Assembly: GCF_000745455.1 (NCBI RefSeq)
Contig: NZ_JQJI01000012.1
Location: forward strand, 1 to 60,823
DNA length: 60,823 bases
Origin: Mesoaciditoga lauensis cd-1655R = DSM 25116
GTDB taxonomy: Bacteria; Thermotogota; Thermotogae; Mesoaciditogales; Mesoaciditogaceae
Direction of reading: 5' to 3'
This document shows, piece after piece, positions 7,924 to 16,774 of this stretch. Each line of letters opens with the position of its first letter. Positions within the stretch are counted from its first letter, which is position 1. The notes beneath the pieces were generated by a model that saw only the letters and a list, made by a program, of their open reading frames with translations, did not search any database and was not told the DNA's origin. The position numbers and the translations under genes were made by a program.

Positions 7924-8230
7924 AGGAGTTGTTCCCCTCTTAAACGAAAAAGAATTCAAATCTCTTGAAAGGGTTGTATCGTCGTTAATGAAGAAATACA
8001 CTTATTCAGTTTACGAACATGAGCTGCAAGATTTAAAACAGACGATATGGTATTTGGTGATAATCTCAAAGGCGAAGTACGACCCAAAGCGAGGGATACC
8101 GTTTGAAGCGTGGGCATATTACTACGCGAAGATGAAATTGAGAGACCATTTCTGGAGGGGAACGAACTTTCCACAGACTAAAGGGGCATTTACCCTTTTG
8201 CATACAAAAGCGAAGAAATTATATGAATGA
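7883..8230 (+). CDS. Orphan sigma-70 region-2-like protein
   Basis: The 115-residue protein resembles sigma-70 region 2 without regions 3 or 4. The stretch LERVVSSLMKKY...YEHELQDLKQTIW corresponds to the core-binding 2.1/2.2 helices, and KYDPKRGIPFEAWAYYYAKMKLRDHFWR mirrors the F-DPxRGxxFxTYAxxxIRxxIxR promoter-melting helix. Split sigma factors exist (for example RsoA with SigO in Bacillus), so it may need a partner or act as a co-sigma or decoy. The start is uncertain: ATG 7883 overlaps the previous gene, and a later ATG at 7988 would cut the first helix. No other start follows the GGAG at 7923-7926. Confidence 0.7.
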   Translation: MIICGKRKPAKRNKGVVPLLNEKEFKSLERVVSSLMKKYTYSVYEHELQDLKQTIWYLVIISKAKYDPKRGIPFEAWAYYYAKMKLRDHFWRGTNFPQTKGAFTLLHTKAKKLYE

Positions 8231-8232
8231 TT

Positions 8233-8256
8233 GGCGCCAGAGATGGCGCCTTTTTT
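8233..8256 (+). terminator. Intrinsic terminator of the small-gene cassette
   Basis: GGCGCC-AGAGAT-GGCGCC followed by six T residues, starting 3 bp after the sigma-like gene stop. It separates the cassette from addB. Confidence 0.9.
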
Positions 8257-8335
8257 GTTGGAACGCGTTTCATTGTGGAAATTAGAGAAAAGCGAGATAT
8301 TCAAACGCATATGAAAAGATAAATCAAGATGTTAG

Positions 8336-11296
8336 GTGTATAATTGTTCGAAAGTGCTTCAATTTCTGGAGTTTAAACATTCAAACGGTGGGGGGAAGTT
8401 TGACTTGGCAGATGTCACTCTTTTTTTAGGGCCGCCTTCTTCTGGCAAAACAAAGGCGATGATAGCTGAGCTTTCAAAAATCGAACCGTTTAGTTATACT
8501 TTCATTGGAAGCCAGGGTGAATTCGTTAAATTCGTAGCACAAATGGCATCGAAAGAGATTGGAATTATAAACAGATCCGCTTTTAAAACTCTTGATCAAT
8601 TCGCAGTAGATTTGGTTGTGGAACAAAAAGGCCTTGTATTTGCCGATGAAGCGTTAAAGCTTTCGGTTTTATCTTCGGTTATTGAGGATATGTCTTCTAA
8701 AAATTTGGATTTCCCAGATGAAATCGTAAAGCTTAAACATCGCTCCACGGTGGAAAAGCTTCTTTCTTTGATAGACGACATAAAATCTTACATGAAGGAA
8801 GATGAGTTTAAAGAGCCACAAACGCGAATGGATTTCTTCATATCAAGTGTTATGGAGCTTTTCAAAAAAGCCTTGAATTCAAAGAATCTGTTTGATACTT
8901 ACGACGCTTACGCCATGATTGCCAACGGTGAAATTGAATTAAACGGAAAGTATCTTTTTGTAGATGGTTTTTACGATTTCACGCCGGTGGTTTCCAAACT
9001 TTTAAAAACCCTCATTTCTCATTCGAAAAAGACGTTCATAACCGCCACACAAGGAGAAATATTCAAAAGAGGAACATCCACGATTTTAAAAACCGTTGAG
9101 GAATTCAATCCAAGAAAAGTTAATTTCCAATTCAAAGGCTCTCAGGTTGCAAGGGGATTGTTTTTTGGAAATGGCGAAAATCTTCACGTCCATGCTTTTG
9201 AGAAGATAACCGATGAGATCAACTGGGTTTGCGGAAAGGTAAAGCGCCTACTTTTAAACGGAAGAAGCCCAGATGATTTTGAAATAGTCGTCAACTCTTC
9301 AAGCAGCGATTACGTGGAAGCTTTAAAAGAAAAGCTTGAAGAATATTCGATAGAAGTTTCTTATCTTGGCAAGAAAAGCCTGTCTCAAAATGTGGTTGTT
9401 CAGCAGCTCATGCTCCCAATAAGAGTTGTGACGAATGGTTATCCTCCCGATCTTCTAAACAGCATGATGATGGTGGGATATGGTGGGAAAGAAAAAGGTT
9501 TTTCCCTCATTTACGACCTTGCAAGGTTGAACAGAGGGCCCATAAGGCTTTCGCACGATATGAGATTGAAAAATTGGATGGAAAAGATAGACAGGTTCAC
9601 CGATTTTCTGCGCAAAAAGAAGTCGTTTGTTGAAAACTCTGATGAAGAGTACAACCAAAAGGCCACCCTTGAAGAGATTGAAAGGCTCCTTTCTTTTGCC
9701 GATGAATCGAGAAAAACCGTGGAGTCACTCTTTGATTTTTTGCTTGATTTTGAAAACGCCAAAGGCATTTCCGAATACACGAAAGCGTTTGAAAAAGCGA
9801 TTGAAGTGGTAAAAAAGAGGGAATTATCTCAAGATGATATGGAAGCCATTAAATCTTTCAAAGAGCTCTTGTGGGAAGTAGAAGGAATATGGTCATTTAC
9901 AGGAGTAAGTGAAATAACCAGTTTGGATTACAGATATTATTTGGAGCTTCAATTGAAAGAAAGATTTTATATTCCCGAAGAAAACGAACTCTCAGTTCGC
10001 ATATCAGATGTGTTAACCTCACGCTTCAGCCATAAACCTTTGAAAATATTCGTTGGCTTCAACGACGGCAATTACCCACAATTTCACCAAAACTATTTTT
10101 ACACCACGATAGAGGAAGAAAATCACTTCGGCGAAAACAGGATTCTTAAAAGCCTTTTTGATAACAGGCTTGATCTTTACACCGCTATGTCGCATGCAAG
10201 CGAAGTTTATTTGACAATGCCAACTTCAACGGTGAGCGGAATAAAAATTCTTCCCTCTATTTATCTCACGGAATTGGAAGAAAAATTCGACACGGCAATA
10301 GATGAGGCGGAAGAAATTCCTCCCATGAGCGCTCAAGAGGCGGTTATCGCGTACGCAAAGTGGGCAAGAGAGAACGGCAGATCACCTGAGATCGAAAAAA
10401 AGCTTGGAGTGGAAATGCCAAGAGTTCAAGAATACAACTTGAAAGATGAAGCCAATTTGTCTTTTTGTGGAAAAATGTCAGAAAAACCTGTGAGCTTTTA
10501 CAAGTTTTCATATTATGACAAATGCCCGCTCATGTTTTTCTTCGCTTACGTTCTTAAAATTCCTCAGGAGATCGCGTACACGTTCGATTTAGACGCGCTT
10601 GAAATTGGAACGATTTACCACAACGTTTTGAAAAAAATGATGAAACGCGGTAGAGATGCCTTGATGAGGAAAACATACGATGAAGTTTATGCCATGACAA
10701 AAGAATTTGTCAAAGAAGAACTGGAAAAAATAACGTTTCTTGAGGAAGAGCTTTTCAAAATAAACCTTGCAAGAATAAGCGCGGTGATAACCGAATACCT
10801 TTTCAACGTGGAATTAAGAGACCCTCAAGAACTGAAAAGCAACATGAAAAAATACATGATCTACCAAAACAAAGCAAAAAAGACGGAAGAATTTTTTGTG
10901 CCGTACAGATTTGAATTTTCAATCGATGGCGCAAACGGTGAACTTGGCGGCATAAAGTTTGTTGGCAGAATAGACAGAATAGACACGTGCCCCTCTGGGT
11001 TGATGATCGTGGATTACAAACGTAAAAATCAGGGAGAAAAGGAACAGCTTTGCATTTATTCGGCCATTGCCCAAAAAATGTTGAATAGGCCGGTATTGCA
11101 GGCCACCTTTTCTTTGATAGAAGCGCAAAAAATTTCGAGTCTCATTTCTTCAGAGAAAATTCAAAAAGAAACGGAACGCACACTTTCCAAAGTGAAAGAG
11201 TTCTTAGAAAGCGTTCAAAAAGGGAAGTTCAATTCAAAAAATGCGTGCAAGAGGTGCCCTTACAGCATGATATGTCCAGAAAGGCGAGAAAAATGA
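8336..11296 (+). CDS. addB: AddB-like helicase-nuclease subunit with Fe-S nuclease domain
   Basis: This is an AddB-type subunit of an AddAB/RexAB recombinational repair complex, which resects double-strand ends. It has an N-terminal P-loop GPPSSGKT (32-39) and a C-terminal RecB-like nuclease domain with GRIDRID...IVDYKRK. A likely 4Fe-4S cluster is formed by Cys in YYDKCPLMFFF plus NACKRCPYSMICPER, as in AddB. At up to 986 residues it is shorter than Bacillus AddB (about 1,160). The start is uncertain: the GTG at 8336 overlaps a TATAAT (8339-8344). If that is the promoter -10, translation may begin later, for example TTG 8405 after GGGGGGAAG. addA overlaps it by 4 bp. Confidence 0.9.
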   Translation: MYNCSKVLQFLEFKHSNGGGKFDLADVTLFLGPPSSGKTKAMIAELSKIEPFSYTFIGSQGEFVKFVAQMASKEIGIINRSAFKTLDQFAVDLVVEQKGLVFADEALKLSVLSSVIEDMSSKNLDFPDEIVKLKHRSTVEKLLSLIDDIKSYMKEDEFKEPQTRMDFFISSVMELFKKALNSKNLFDTYDAYAMIANGEIELNGKYLFVDGFYDFTPVVSKLLKTLISHSKKTFITATQGEIFKRGTSTILKTVEEFNPRKVNFQFKGSQVARGLFFGNGENLHVHAFEKITDEINWVCGKVKRLLLNGRSPDDFEIVVNSSSSDYVEALKEKLEEYSIEVSYLGKKSLSQNVVVQQLMLPIRVVTNGYPPDLLNSMMMVGYGGKEKGFSLIYDLARLNRGPIRLSHDMRLKNWMEKIDRFTDFLRKKKSFVENSDEEYNQKATLEEIERLLSFADESRKTVESLFDFLLDFENAKGISEYTKAFEKAIEVVKKRELSQDDMEAIKSFKELLWEVEGIWSFTGVSEITSLDYRYYLELQLKERFYIPEENELSVRISDVLTSRFSHKPLKIFVGFNDGNYPQFHQNYFYTTIEEENHFGENRILKSLFDNRLDLYTAMSHASEVYLTMPTSTVSGIKILPSIYLTELEEKFDTAIDEAEEIPPMSAQEAVIAYAKWARENGRSPEIEKKLGVEMPRVQEYNLKDEANLSFCGKMSEKPVSFYKFSYYDKCPLMFFFAYVLKIPQEIAYTFDLDALEIGTIYHNVLKKMMKRGRDALMRKTYDEVYAMTKEFVKEELEKITFLEEELFKINLARISAVITEYLFNVELRDPQELKSNMKKYMIYQNKAKKTEEFFVPYRFEFSIDGANGELGGIKFVGRIDRIDTCPSGLMIVDYKRKNQGEKEQLCIYSAIAQKMLNRPVLQATFSLIEAQKISSLISSEKIQKETERTLSKVKEFLESVQKGKFNSKNACKRCPYSMICPERREK

Positions 11297-13965
11297 ATTT
11301 TTCCAAAATACAAAACGAAATATTGAATTCACAAAGCAACCTCATCGTCAGCGCCGGTGCCGGCAGCGGCAAAACTCGTGTACTCGTTGAAAAGTATTTG
11401 AAAGTTTTTGAAAATTGGCCAGATTTGAAAACAGATCAAGTTGTGGCCATAACGTTCACAGAAAAAGCTGCCCAAGAGATGAAAAACAGAATCATGCAAA
11501 GTGTGGAAGAACGTTTGAAAAGCGGCGATGGAAAATTCGAACTTTACACACGCTTGAAAAGAGAGCTTCCGCTCGCCAGAATATCTACAATCCATTCTTT
11601 TTGTTCGCGCTTGATAAAGGAAAGCACGCTTTACGCAAAAGTTGATCCCGATTTTAGAATCGTAAACGGCATATCTTCAACAAAGAGAACTTCGTGGTTT
11701 GTGGAATCTTACGTTTCTGAAAACCTAAACGATATGAAAGAGTTCTTCGATATCATTCCAACCTTGAGTTTTTCAAAGATAATTGAATGGCTTAAAGAAG
11801 GAATATCTTTAAGGGCAAGCGGTAAAATTCCTTCGGATGTTGACGAAAAAATCAGAGAGGTTTACCTTAAGCATTTAGACAGGGCATGTGAAGAATACAA
11901 AAAGTTATCCATTGAAGAATCTGCCCTTGACTTTGAAGATTTACTCATCATGGCAAGGGATTTGCTCAAAGAAAACGAAGAACTGAGGCAAAAATACGGA
12001 AATTACTTCAAATACATATTCGTTGACGAATTTCAAGACACCAACACGGTGCAGAGTGAGATAATTGAACTTTTGAGAACAAAAGATAACCGTGTGTGGT
12101 ACATAGGGGATCCCAAACAATCCATATACGCGTTTCGTGGGGCCGACGTGGAAGTTTTTCTCAATATGAAAGAAAACATCGCTGAGAAAAACTTAGAACT
12201 CAAAGAGATGAACGAAAACTACAGATCCTCACCAAATCTCGTTGAATTTTACAACCTCTTCTTTCCCAAACTTTTCTCCGGAAAAATTTCTTACACTTCG
12301 CAGATAAAGAAAAACGAAAGCGATAACGAAAAACGCGTGATCTTCCTTGAAAATCCAGAGAAAGAAAAAGCCGAAGACGCGCGAGCGGCGGAGGCTGAAT
12401 CTATTTCCGCGCTGATAAGCGATTTCATAGCCAAAGGCTACAAATTCAAAGACATAGCCGTATTGGTAAGGAGCGGCGGGGCGATTTGGCAGATAGAAAA
12501 GGCGTTACTCGACAAAGGCATACCATCTTACGTGATTGGCGGAAAAGAATTTTTTACCAAAGAGGAAGTACGCGCGATTTACAACCTCATAAGGGTTGTG
12601 TTAGATCCGTACGACACAGGCGCGATGAGCGGATTTTTGCTTTCGCCATTCGTTAGATTGAGCATAGATGAACTGCTTAAATTAAAACTCACCGACGCGA
12701 ATTTGTACGATGGGCTGGGCGAAAAATATCCCCATGTAAAAGAGCTGATTCGACGCTTGATGGCTTTAAAAAACACGGTTAACGCTTCCAAAATAATAAA
12801 GATCGCCATAAGAGAAACCAACTACTTGGGAAAATTAGCGATTGAAAGGGATGGAGACAAAAAGGTTGCAAACGTCATGAAATTCCTCGAAATGATGGAT
12901 TCTTTGGATGCACCATTGTGGGATGTAAATGGGGCTCAACGAATTATGAAAAAAGGCTTTGATGGGAACGAAGAGGAAGCCCCCGCCTTGGCTGAAGATG
13001 CCGATGTTGTGAAGATAATGAACGTTCACCGGTCTAAGGGATTGGAATTTCCAATTGTCATAATCGCGCAAATGGCAAAGGAAACGGTTAACAAAAAGAA
13101 AAAAGATGAGGAAATCGAAGAAGAAAAAAGAATACTCTACGTTGCGATGACAAGGGCAAAAGAGTATTTGATACTGAGTAAGGAAAATTCTCGAAACCGC
13201 AATAATAAAAAAAGTGAGTGGCTTCGTTTTTTAAAAGAGACAGGCTTACTTCAGGACAACCGTTGGACAATTCCAGAAGAAATGCAAAACCTTGTGGAGA
13301 TAGTGAAAGAACCGGAATTCAAACCTTTTGAAAAAATTGGGAAGATATCATCCTTTGAGCTAAACGATGAATATTTTGAGACTCCAAAATTGGAGACAAA
13401 AAGAAAATTTTTCAGCACAACAGAACTTTTCGAAAAAGCCGAAATCGATCCAGCCCCCGAAATAGTAGCTTACGGAAACATAGCGCACGCAATCCTTGAA
13501 AAAGTTGGGAAGATGAAGCTAACGGAAGCGCTGAACGAAAAAACGTTTCTTAAATATCCAGGTTATATGGTGGAAACTGTGAAAAAAACTCTTATATCGC
13601 GTGCCAATGACCTTTTGATAAAAGAAATAGAGAATTCTGATGAAACGAAAAGCGAATTTGCCGTTCAAGGAAGCATACCACTACTGGATTTTCAACTGCT
13701 GGGGAAAATCGACAAAATAATAAAAACGCCAGATGGTTACAAGATAATAGACTTCAAGTACTCGAATTACAACCGTGCAAAGATAAAAGACTACGAATTT
13801 CAAATATCGCTTTACATGTTTTTGTATCGAAAGCTCACCGGCAGGAAGACAACCGGCGTGGTTTATTTTCTTAAAGATGGAAAAGAATTGCGCGTTGAAG
13901 AACCCAACGAAGATAAAATGGTTGAAGAAATAGAAAAACGTGTTAAAAGCTTTCAGGAAAGCTGA
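11293..13965 (+). CDS. addA: AddA-like UvrD-family helicase-nuclease
   Basis: I start at ATG 11293, which overlaps the addB stop (ATGA). The product (about 890 residues) carries the complete superfamily 1 helicase set: SAGAGSGKT, VVAITFTEKAAQEM, IFVDEFQDTNTVQ, IGDPKQSIYAFRGAD, MNENYRSSPN, MNVHRSKGLEFPIVI and YVAMTRAKEYL. The C-terminal nuclease follows: GNIAHAILE, then GKIDKIIKT and IIDFKYS with the Asp and DxK residues. Bacillus AddA has about 1,230 residues, so this is a compact form, short mainly between helicase and nuclease. With AddB it should process DNA ends for RecA; Chi recognition cannot be judged. Confidence 0.95.
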   Translation: MNFSKIQNEILNSQSNLIVSAGAGSGKTRVLVEKYLKVFENWPDLKTDQVVAITFTEKAAQEMKNRIMQSVEERLKSGDGKFELYTRLKRELPLARISTIHSFCSRLIKESTLYAKVDPDFRIVNGISSTKRTSWFVESYVSENLNDMKEFFDIIPTLSFSKIIEWLKEGISLRASGKIPSDVDEKIREVYLKHLDRACEEYKKLSIEESALDFEDLLIMARDLLKENEELRQKYGNYFKYIFVDEFQDTNTVQSEIIELLRTKDNRVWYIGDPKQSIYAFRGADVEVFLNMKENIAEKNLELKEMNENYRSSPNLVEFYNLFFPKLFSGKISYTSQIKKNESDNEKRVIFLENPEKEKAEDARAAEAESISALISDFIAKGYKFKDIAVLVRSGGAIWQIEKALLDKGIPSYVIGGKEFFTKEEVRAIYNLIRVVLDPYDTGAMSGFLLSPFVRLSIDELLKLKLTDANLYDGLGEKYPHVKELIRRLMALKNTVNASKIIKIAIRETNYLGKLAIERDGDKKVANVMKFLEMMDSLDAPLWDVNGAQRIMKKGFDGNEEEAPALAEDADVVKIMNVHRSKGLEFPIVIIAQMAKETVNKKKKDEEIEEEKRILYVAMTRAKEYLILSKENSRNRNNKKSEWLRFLKETGLLQDNRWTIPEEMQNLVEIVKEPEFKPFEKIGKISSFELNDEYFETPKLETKRKFFSTTELFEKAEIDPAPEIVAYGNIAHAILEKVGKMKLTEALNEKTFLKYPGYMVETVKKTLISRANDLLIKEIENSDETKSEFAVQGSIPLLDFQLLGKIDKIIKTPDGYKIIDFKYSNYNRAKIKDYEFQISLYMFLYRKLTGRKTTGVVYFLKDGKELRVEEPNEDKMVEEIEKRVKSFQES

Positions 13966-14118
13966 GAAAAACTGGAAACTCAAAATTTATAGTTGAAAAG
14001 CCTTTGATAAAAGCCATTTGAAAAGCATATGGTGATATAATTATTGCGTCCTTCAGCATTCAAACTCTCGGATCATTCTTCTTTTTACCGTTAAAGTCTT
14101 CAAAAAGGGGGAAACAAT

Positions 14119-14604
14119 TTGAAAATCCAAGAAGCCATAATGGAAAAGAACGCTTTGAAGTCAAAACTCAAAAGCGTGGTGAATTCTTTTGAGTTCATTC
14201 TTGACACGAGCAATCCAGAAGCCGCCGAAAAAGACCTCAAAGACATAACCTCCAAAATCTTCGGGATACTTTCTCAGTACACAAATCTTCAATCAAAAAT
14301 AGCTTTGAAAAATTCACAAGTAAAAGTCGAGTTCAATTCAAAAACCATGACCCTGATTGAACTCATACTTCATATGCAGATGCTAAAAGAAAAGGTTGAC
14401 GCTTTGAAATTGATCAAAGGAAAAATTCAAGACACTTACAGAGCTTCACACTACGGTACCAGTTCCGAAGAGCCAAGCGCGTCTCTTCTTTATGAAAAGA
14501 GGAAGCTCATAGAAAAAGTGGATGAGCAAATAGAATCTGTAAGAAAAGAATTAAAAGACGCGCAAGTCGTTTTAGAAAAGACGAATTGGACTGAAGATAT
14601 TTAA
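14119..14604 (+). CDS. DIP1984-family protein
   Basis: The 161-residue, mostly alpha-helical protein begins at TTG 14119 after a strong GGGGG ribosome site. It matches the DIP1984 family (once called septicolysin): an N-terminal KIQEAIMEKNALKSKL, a central helix with MTLIELILHMQMLKEKVDAL, and the characteristic C-terminal LLYEKRKLIEKVDEQIESV...LEKTNWTEDI, where the final NWT is a family mark. These proteins are widespread but uncharacterised, often encoded near mobile elements. No signal peptide is present. It opens the second half of the segment enclosed by the inverted repeats. Confidence 0.8.
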   Translation: MKIQEAIMEKNALKSKLKSVVNSFEFILDTSNPEAAEKDLKDITSKIFGILSQYTNLQSKIALKNSQVKVEFNSKTMTLIELILHMQMLKEKVDALKLIKGKIQDTYRASHYGTSSEEPSASLLYEKRKLIEKVDEQIESVRKELKDAQVVLEKTNWTEDI

Positions 14605-14618
14605 GCTCTGCGGAAAAA

Positions 14619-14805
14619 GGAAGAAGCGCGCCAATATTTGAATGTAAAAGTCAATTATTGGGACGGAGCTCTATTCAGCCCAGGCGTATTCCCAAGCTGT
14701 TTTGCATTAAGACTTATTAAAAAATAGGGAGCAAAAAAGCTGGGAATTAAAAAAGGAAGTTAAGCTTTAAGATTAAAGACTTACATTTGGGCTCTGGCTT
14801 CTTCC
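14619..14805 (+). other. 187-nt nested palindrome, structured RNA or mobile hairpin element
   Basis: The 232-bp gap between two plus-strand genes is almost filled by nested inverted repeats. The outer stem is GGAAGAAGC (14619-14627) with GCTTCTTCC (14797-14805). The middle is AATGTAAAAGTC (14641-14652) with GACTTACATT (14778-14787). The inner is TTCCCAAGCTGTTTTGC (14689-14705) with GCAAAAAAGCTGGGAA (14731-14746). The apical part holds an AAGACTTATT motif. No T-tract follows the outer stem, so it is not a terminator. A leader RNA or a MITE-like unit are both possible. Confidence 0.65.
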
Positions 14806-14836
14806 AATTCCACTTTTTAAAAAGGGGGCATGAAAA

Positions 14837-15028
14837 ATGATAAGTTTGGCAACTCAACAAAGCGGTGAAACTGTGTTTGTCTACGATGAAACTGGGAAAA
14901 TGATATTCGCCAGACAAGGAAAGCTGCTTGGATGGACTTCAAGTACCGTCACAATTAAAGTTGGAAACATGGCACATGTATACGATGAAAGAGGACAGTT
15001 GAAGTTTGTCCGTCAAGTGAATCAGTAG
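14837..15028 (+). CDS. 63-residue protein with two beta-hairpin-like repeats
   Basis: The small protein begins after a strong GGGGG ribosome site. It contains two related segments: VFVYDETGKMIFARQGK (about 17-33) and AHVYDERGQLKFVRQVN (about 46-62), each built as VYDE-x-G-x-hydrophobic-FxRQ. This suggests a duplicated beta-hairpin or small SH3-like fold. There is no signal peptide or catalytic motif. It is directly preceded by the 187-nt palindrome, which could act on its mRNA. I do not recognise the family. Confidence 0.65.
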   Translation: MISLATQQSGETVFVYDETGKMIFARQGKLLGWTSSTVTIKVGNMAHVYDERGQLKFVRQVNQ

Positions 15029-15135
15029 AAAGGCTGAAATGAACTAAAAAAGTTTGCAAGATTCCAAGGTAGATAATGCCTTTTCTTGTATTTTCTATAA
15101 GAGTGATAAAAAGCGTAAAAAAGGAGGAATGAATC

Positions 15136-15822
15136 ATGTGTGATGTTAAATGTACAAAAAAGTGCATAGAAAAAAGTATGGAAAAGTTTTTGAGTGAGAG
15201 GACGCCAACAAAAAGATACGCTTCTTTTGATTACTGTTATAACTATTTCTATTCGTTTTATCCAAACAATATAAGCAATATAGCCTCGAAAGATAACATC
15301 CAAACGAGCTGCTTTCAATTGGGTTTCTATTTGGCGAGTTGGGGGATGTTTAGGGGCAGCAGTAAGCTTCTCCAAAAAAGCGTGAAGTACTTTAAACCAC
15401 TGATAAGATGGATATCTAATGCTGATGAAGAATTATGGAAAATAGACGTTGACTCATATGAAGACAATTTCCAAAAAATTATAAATGCGGCTCATGGAAT
15501 AAGAGAAGCGTTAAAAGAGAATGATAATTCTTTCAATCCAACCGAGACTTTAGTCACAAAGATAATGCTTGGGGTTTTTGGAAATATTCCCGCTTTGGAC
15601 ACTTACTTTTCCAATAGCTTTGGTGTTAGAACGGTGAATGAAAAAGGATTGAAGAGAATTTATAAATTTTATTCTCAAAACAAAGAAGTGATAGACAGCT
15701 TTGAAATTCACACTCTTGATCTCGCTACTGGTGGAAAAACAAACATAAAATACAAAAAAGCCAAAATAATAGATATGGTGGGATTTACTCAAGGGCTTAA
15801 CGGCCAAAAAGTGTTTAAGTGA
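15136..15822 (+). CDS. Uncharacterised 228-residue protein
   Basis: The frame starts at ATG 15136 after a strong AAGGAGGAATG site. The N-terminus is Cys-rich (MCDVKCTKKCIEK). The middle has an aromatic segment FDYCYNYFYSFYP and QLGFYLASWGMFRGSSKLLQ, which looks like the core of a conserved hypothetical family; the C-terminal third is mixed alpha/beta. No membrane segment or known catalytic motif is visible. It stands alone between two short AT-rich intergenic regions, suggesting its own promoter. The gene is real by its RBS, length and codon use, but no function can be given. Confidence 0.75.
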   Translation: MCDVKCTKKCIEKSMEKFLSERTPTKRYASFDYCYNYFYSFYPNNISNIASKDNIQTSCFQLGFYLASWGMFRGSSKLLQKSVKYFKPLIRWISNADEELWKIDVDSYEDNFQKIINAAHGIREALKENDNSFNPTETLVTKIMLGVFGNIPALDTYFSNSFGVRTVNEKGLKRIYKFYSQNKEVIDSFEIHTLDLATGGKTNIKYKKAKIIDMVGFTQGLNGQKVFK

Positions 15823-15924
15823 TGAATTAAAAATCGTTCGTTTTTATCATGATTAGGGGCAAGATTTGAATTTGCTAAGTGTTTTTGTGCATATTTTCAA
15901 GAGTAAAAAGCGGAGGCAAAACGG

Positions 15925-16734
15925 ATGACCAACCCGTGCGAAACTCTTCGAATAAGCAAAGACGCTTCTATGGAAGAAATAAAAGACGCCTACCGCACCA
16001 TGATAAAACTTTACCATCCAGATCGTTACGTCAACGTCCCTGAAATGAAGAAAATAGCGGAAGAAAAAACGAGAGAAATAATAGAAGCATACCATTATCT
16101 TATGGAACATTTTGAAGACAATCCATTCCGTACAGAAACTGCCACGGCCGAAAGCGCCACCAACACTTCGGATGAACGAACTTACAACGGATATGATGGA
16201 AATCAAGACTACACATACCATTCAACGAACGAAAAAACGTATGATGAAAATTACCAGAAATCCACCAGAGCTAATGAAAATGTGAAACTACTAAACGGTC
16301 AAGCCATAACCGCCTTCGTTTTTGGAATGATAAGCGTATTCTTAATACTTTTATCGCCTGTCTTTTTCTCCATATCTCTAACGCTAGAAACATCTAAAAG
16401 CATACCAATGGGCATGATTTTCTACGTCATACTTCCAATTCTTGTGATCATCTTCTTTGTCGGTGTAAAAAGAGGGGAAAATTACGCTGGCAGCTTAACC
16501 ATCGCGTTTTTCTCCTCATTTATTTTGCTTCTCCTCGCGCCCATTTTGAAATTGATATTGGTTTCTTCCATCTTGCTAACTGCACCAATTTTTTCAATCA
16601 TTTACGGTGTAAAAGGTTGGTCTGAAGTGAAATGGATAGGAAGTGGAATGATTCTTTCAACGATTGGATTTTTCAGTGGAATGGCCGTATTCGTTCTTTT
16701 TGTATTGCACTTCACAACCGGTATAACCTTGTGA
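15925..16734 (+). CDS. J-domain membrane protein
   Basis: Residues 1-66 form a J-domain: NPCETLRISKDASMEEIKDA, then the invariant HPD in KLYHPDRYVNV and the last helix REIIEAYHYLME. An acidic, polar linker (about 70-125, rich in Asn, Thr, Tyr and Glu) leads to a C-terminal membrane domain with four to five hydrophobic segments (about 127-155, 165-185, 190-220, 225-262). No G/F-rich or zinc-finger region is present, so it is not canonical DnaJ. It probably recruits DnaK to the membrane; the client is unknown. Confidence 0.85.
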   Translation: MTNPCETLRISKDASMEEIKDAYRTMIKLYHPDRYVNVPEMKKIAEEKTREIIEAYHYLMEHFEDNPFRTETATAESATNTSDERTYNGYDGNQDYTYHSTNEKTYDENYQKSTRANENVKLLNGQAITAFVFGMISVFLILLSPVFFSISLTLETSKSIPMGMIFYVILPILVIIFFVGVKRGENYAGSLTIAFFSSFILLLLAPILKLILVSSILLTAPIFSIIYGVKGWSEVKWIGSGMILSTIGFFSGMAVFVLFVLHFTTGITL

Positions 16735-16774
16735 GCTTGACGATATCACAAGAATTTTGATTTTGAATGGAACG

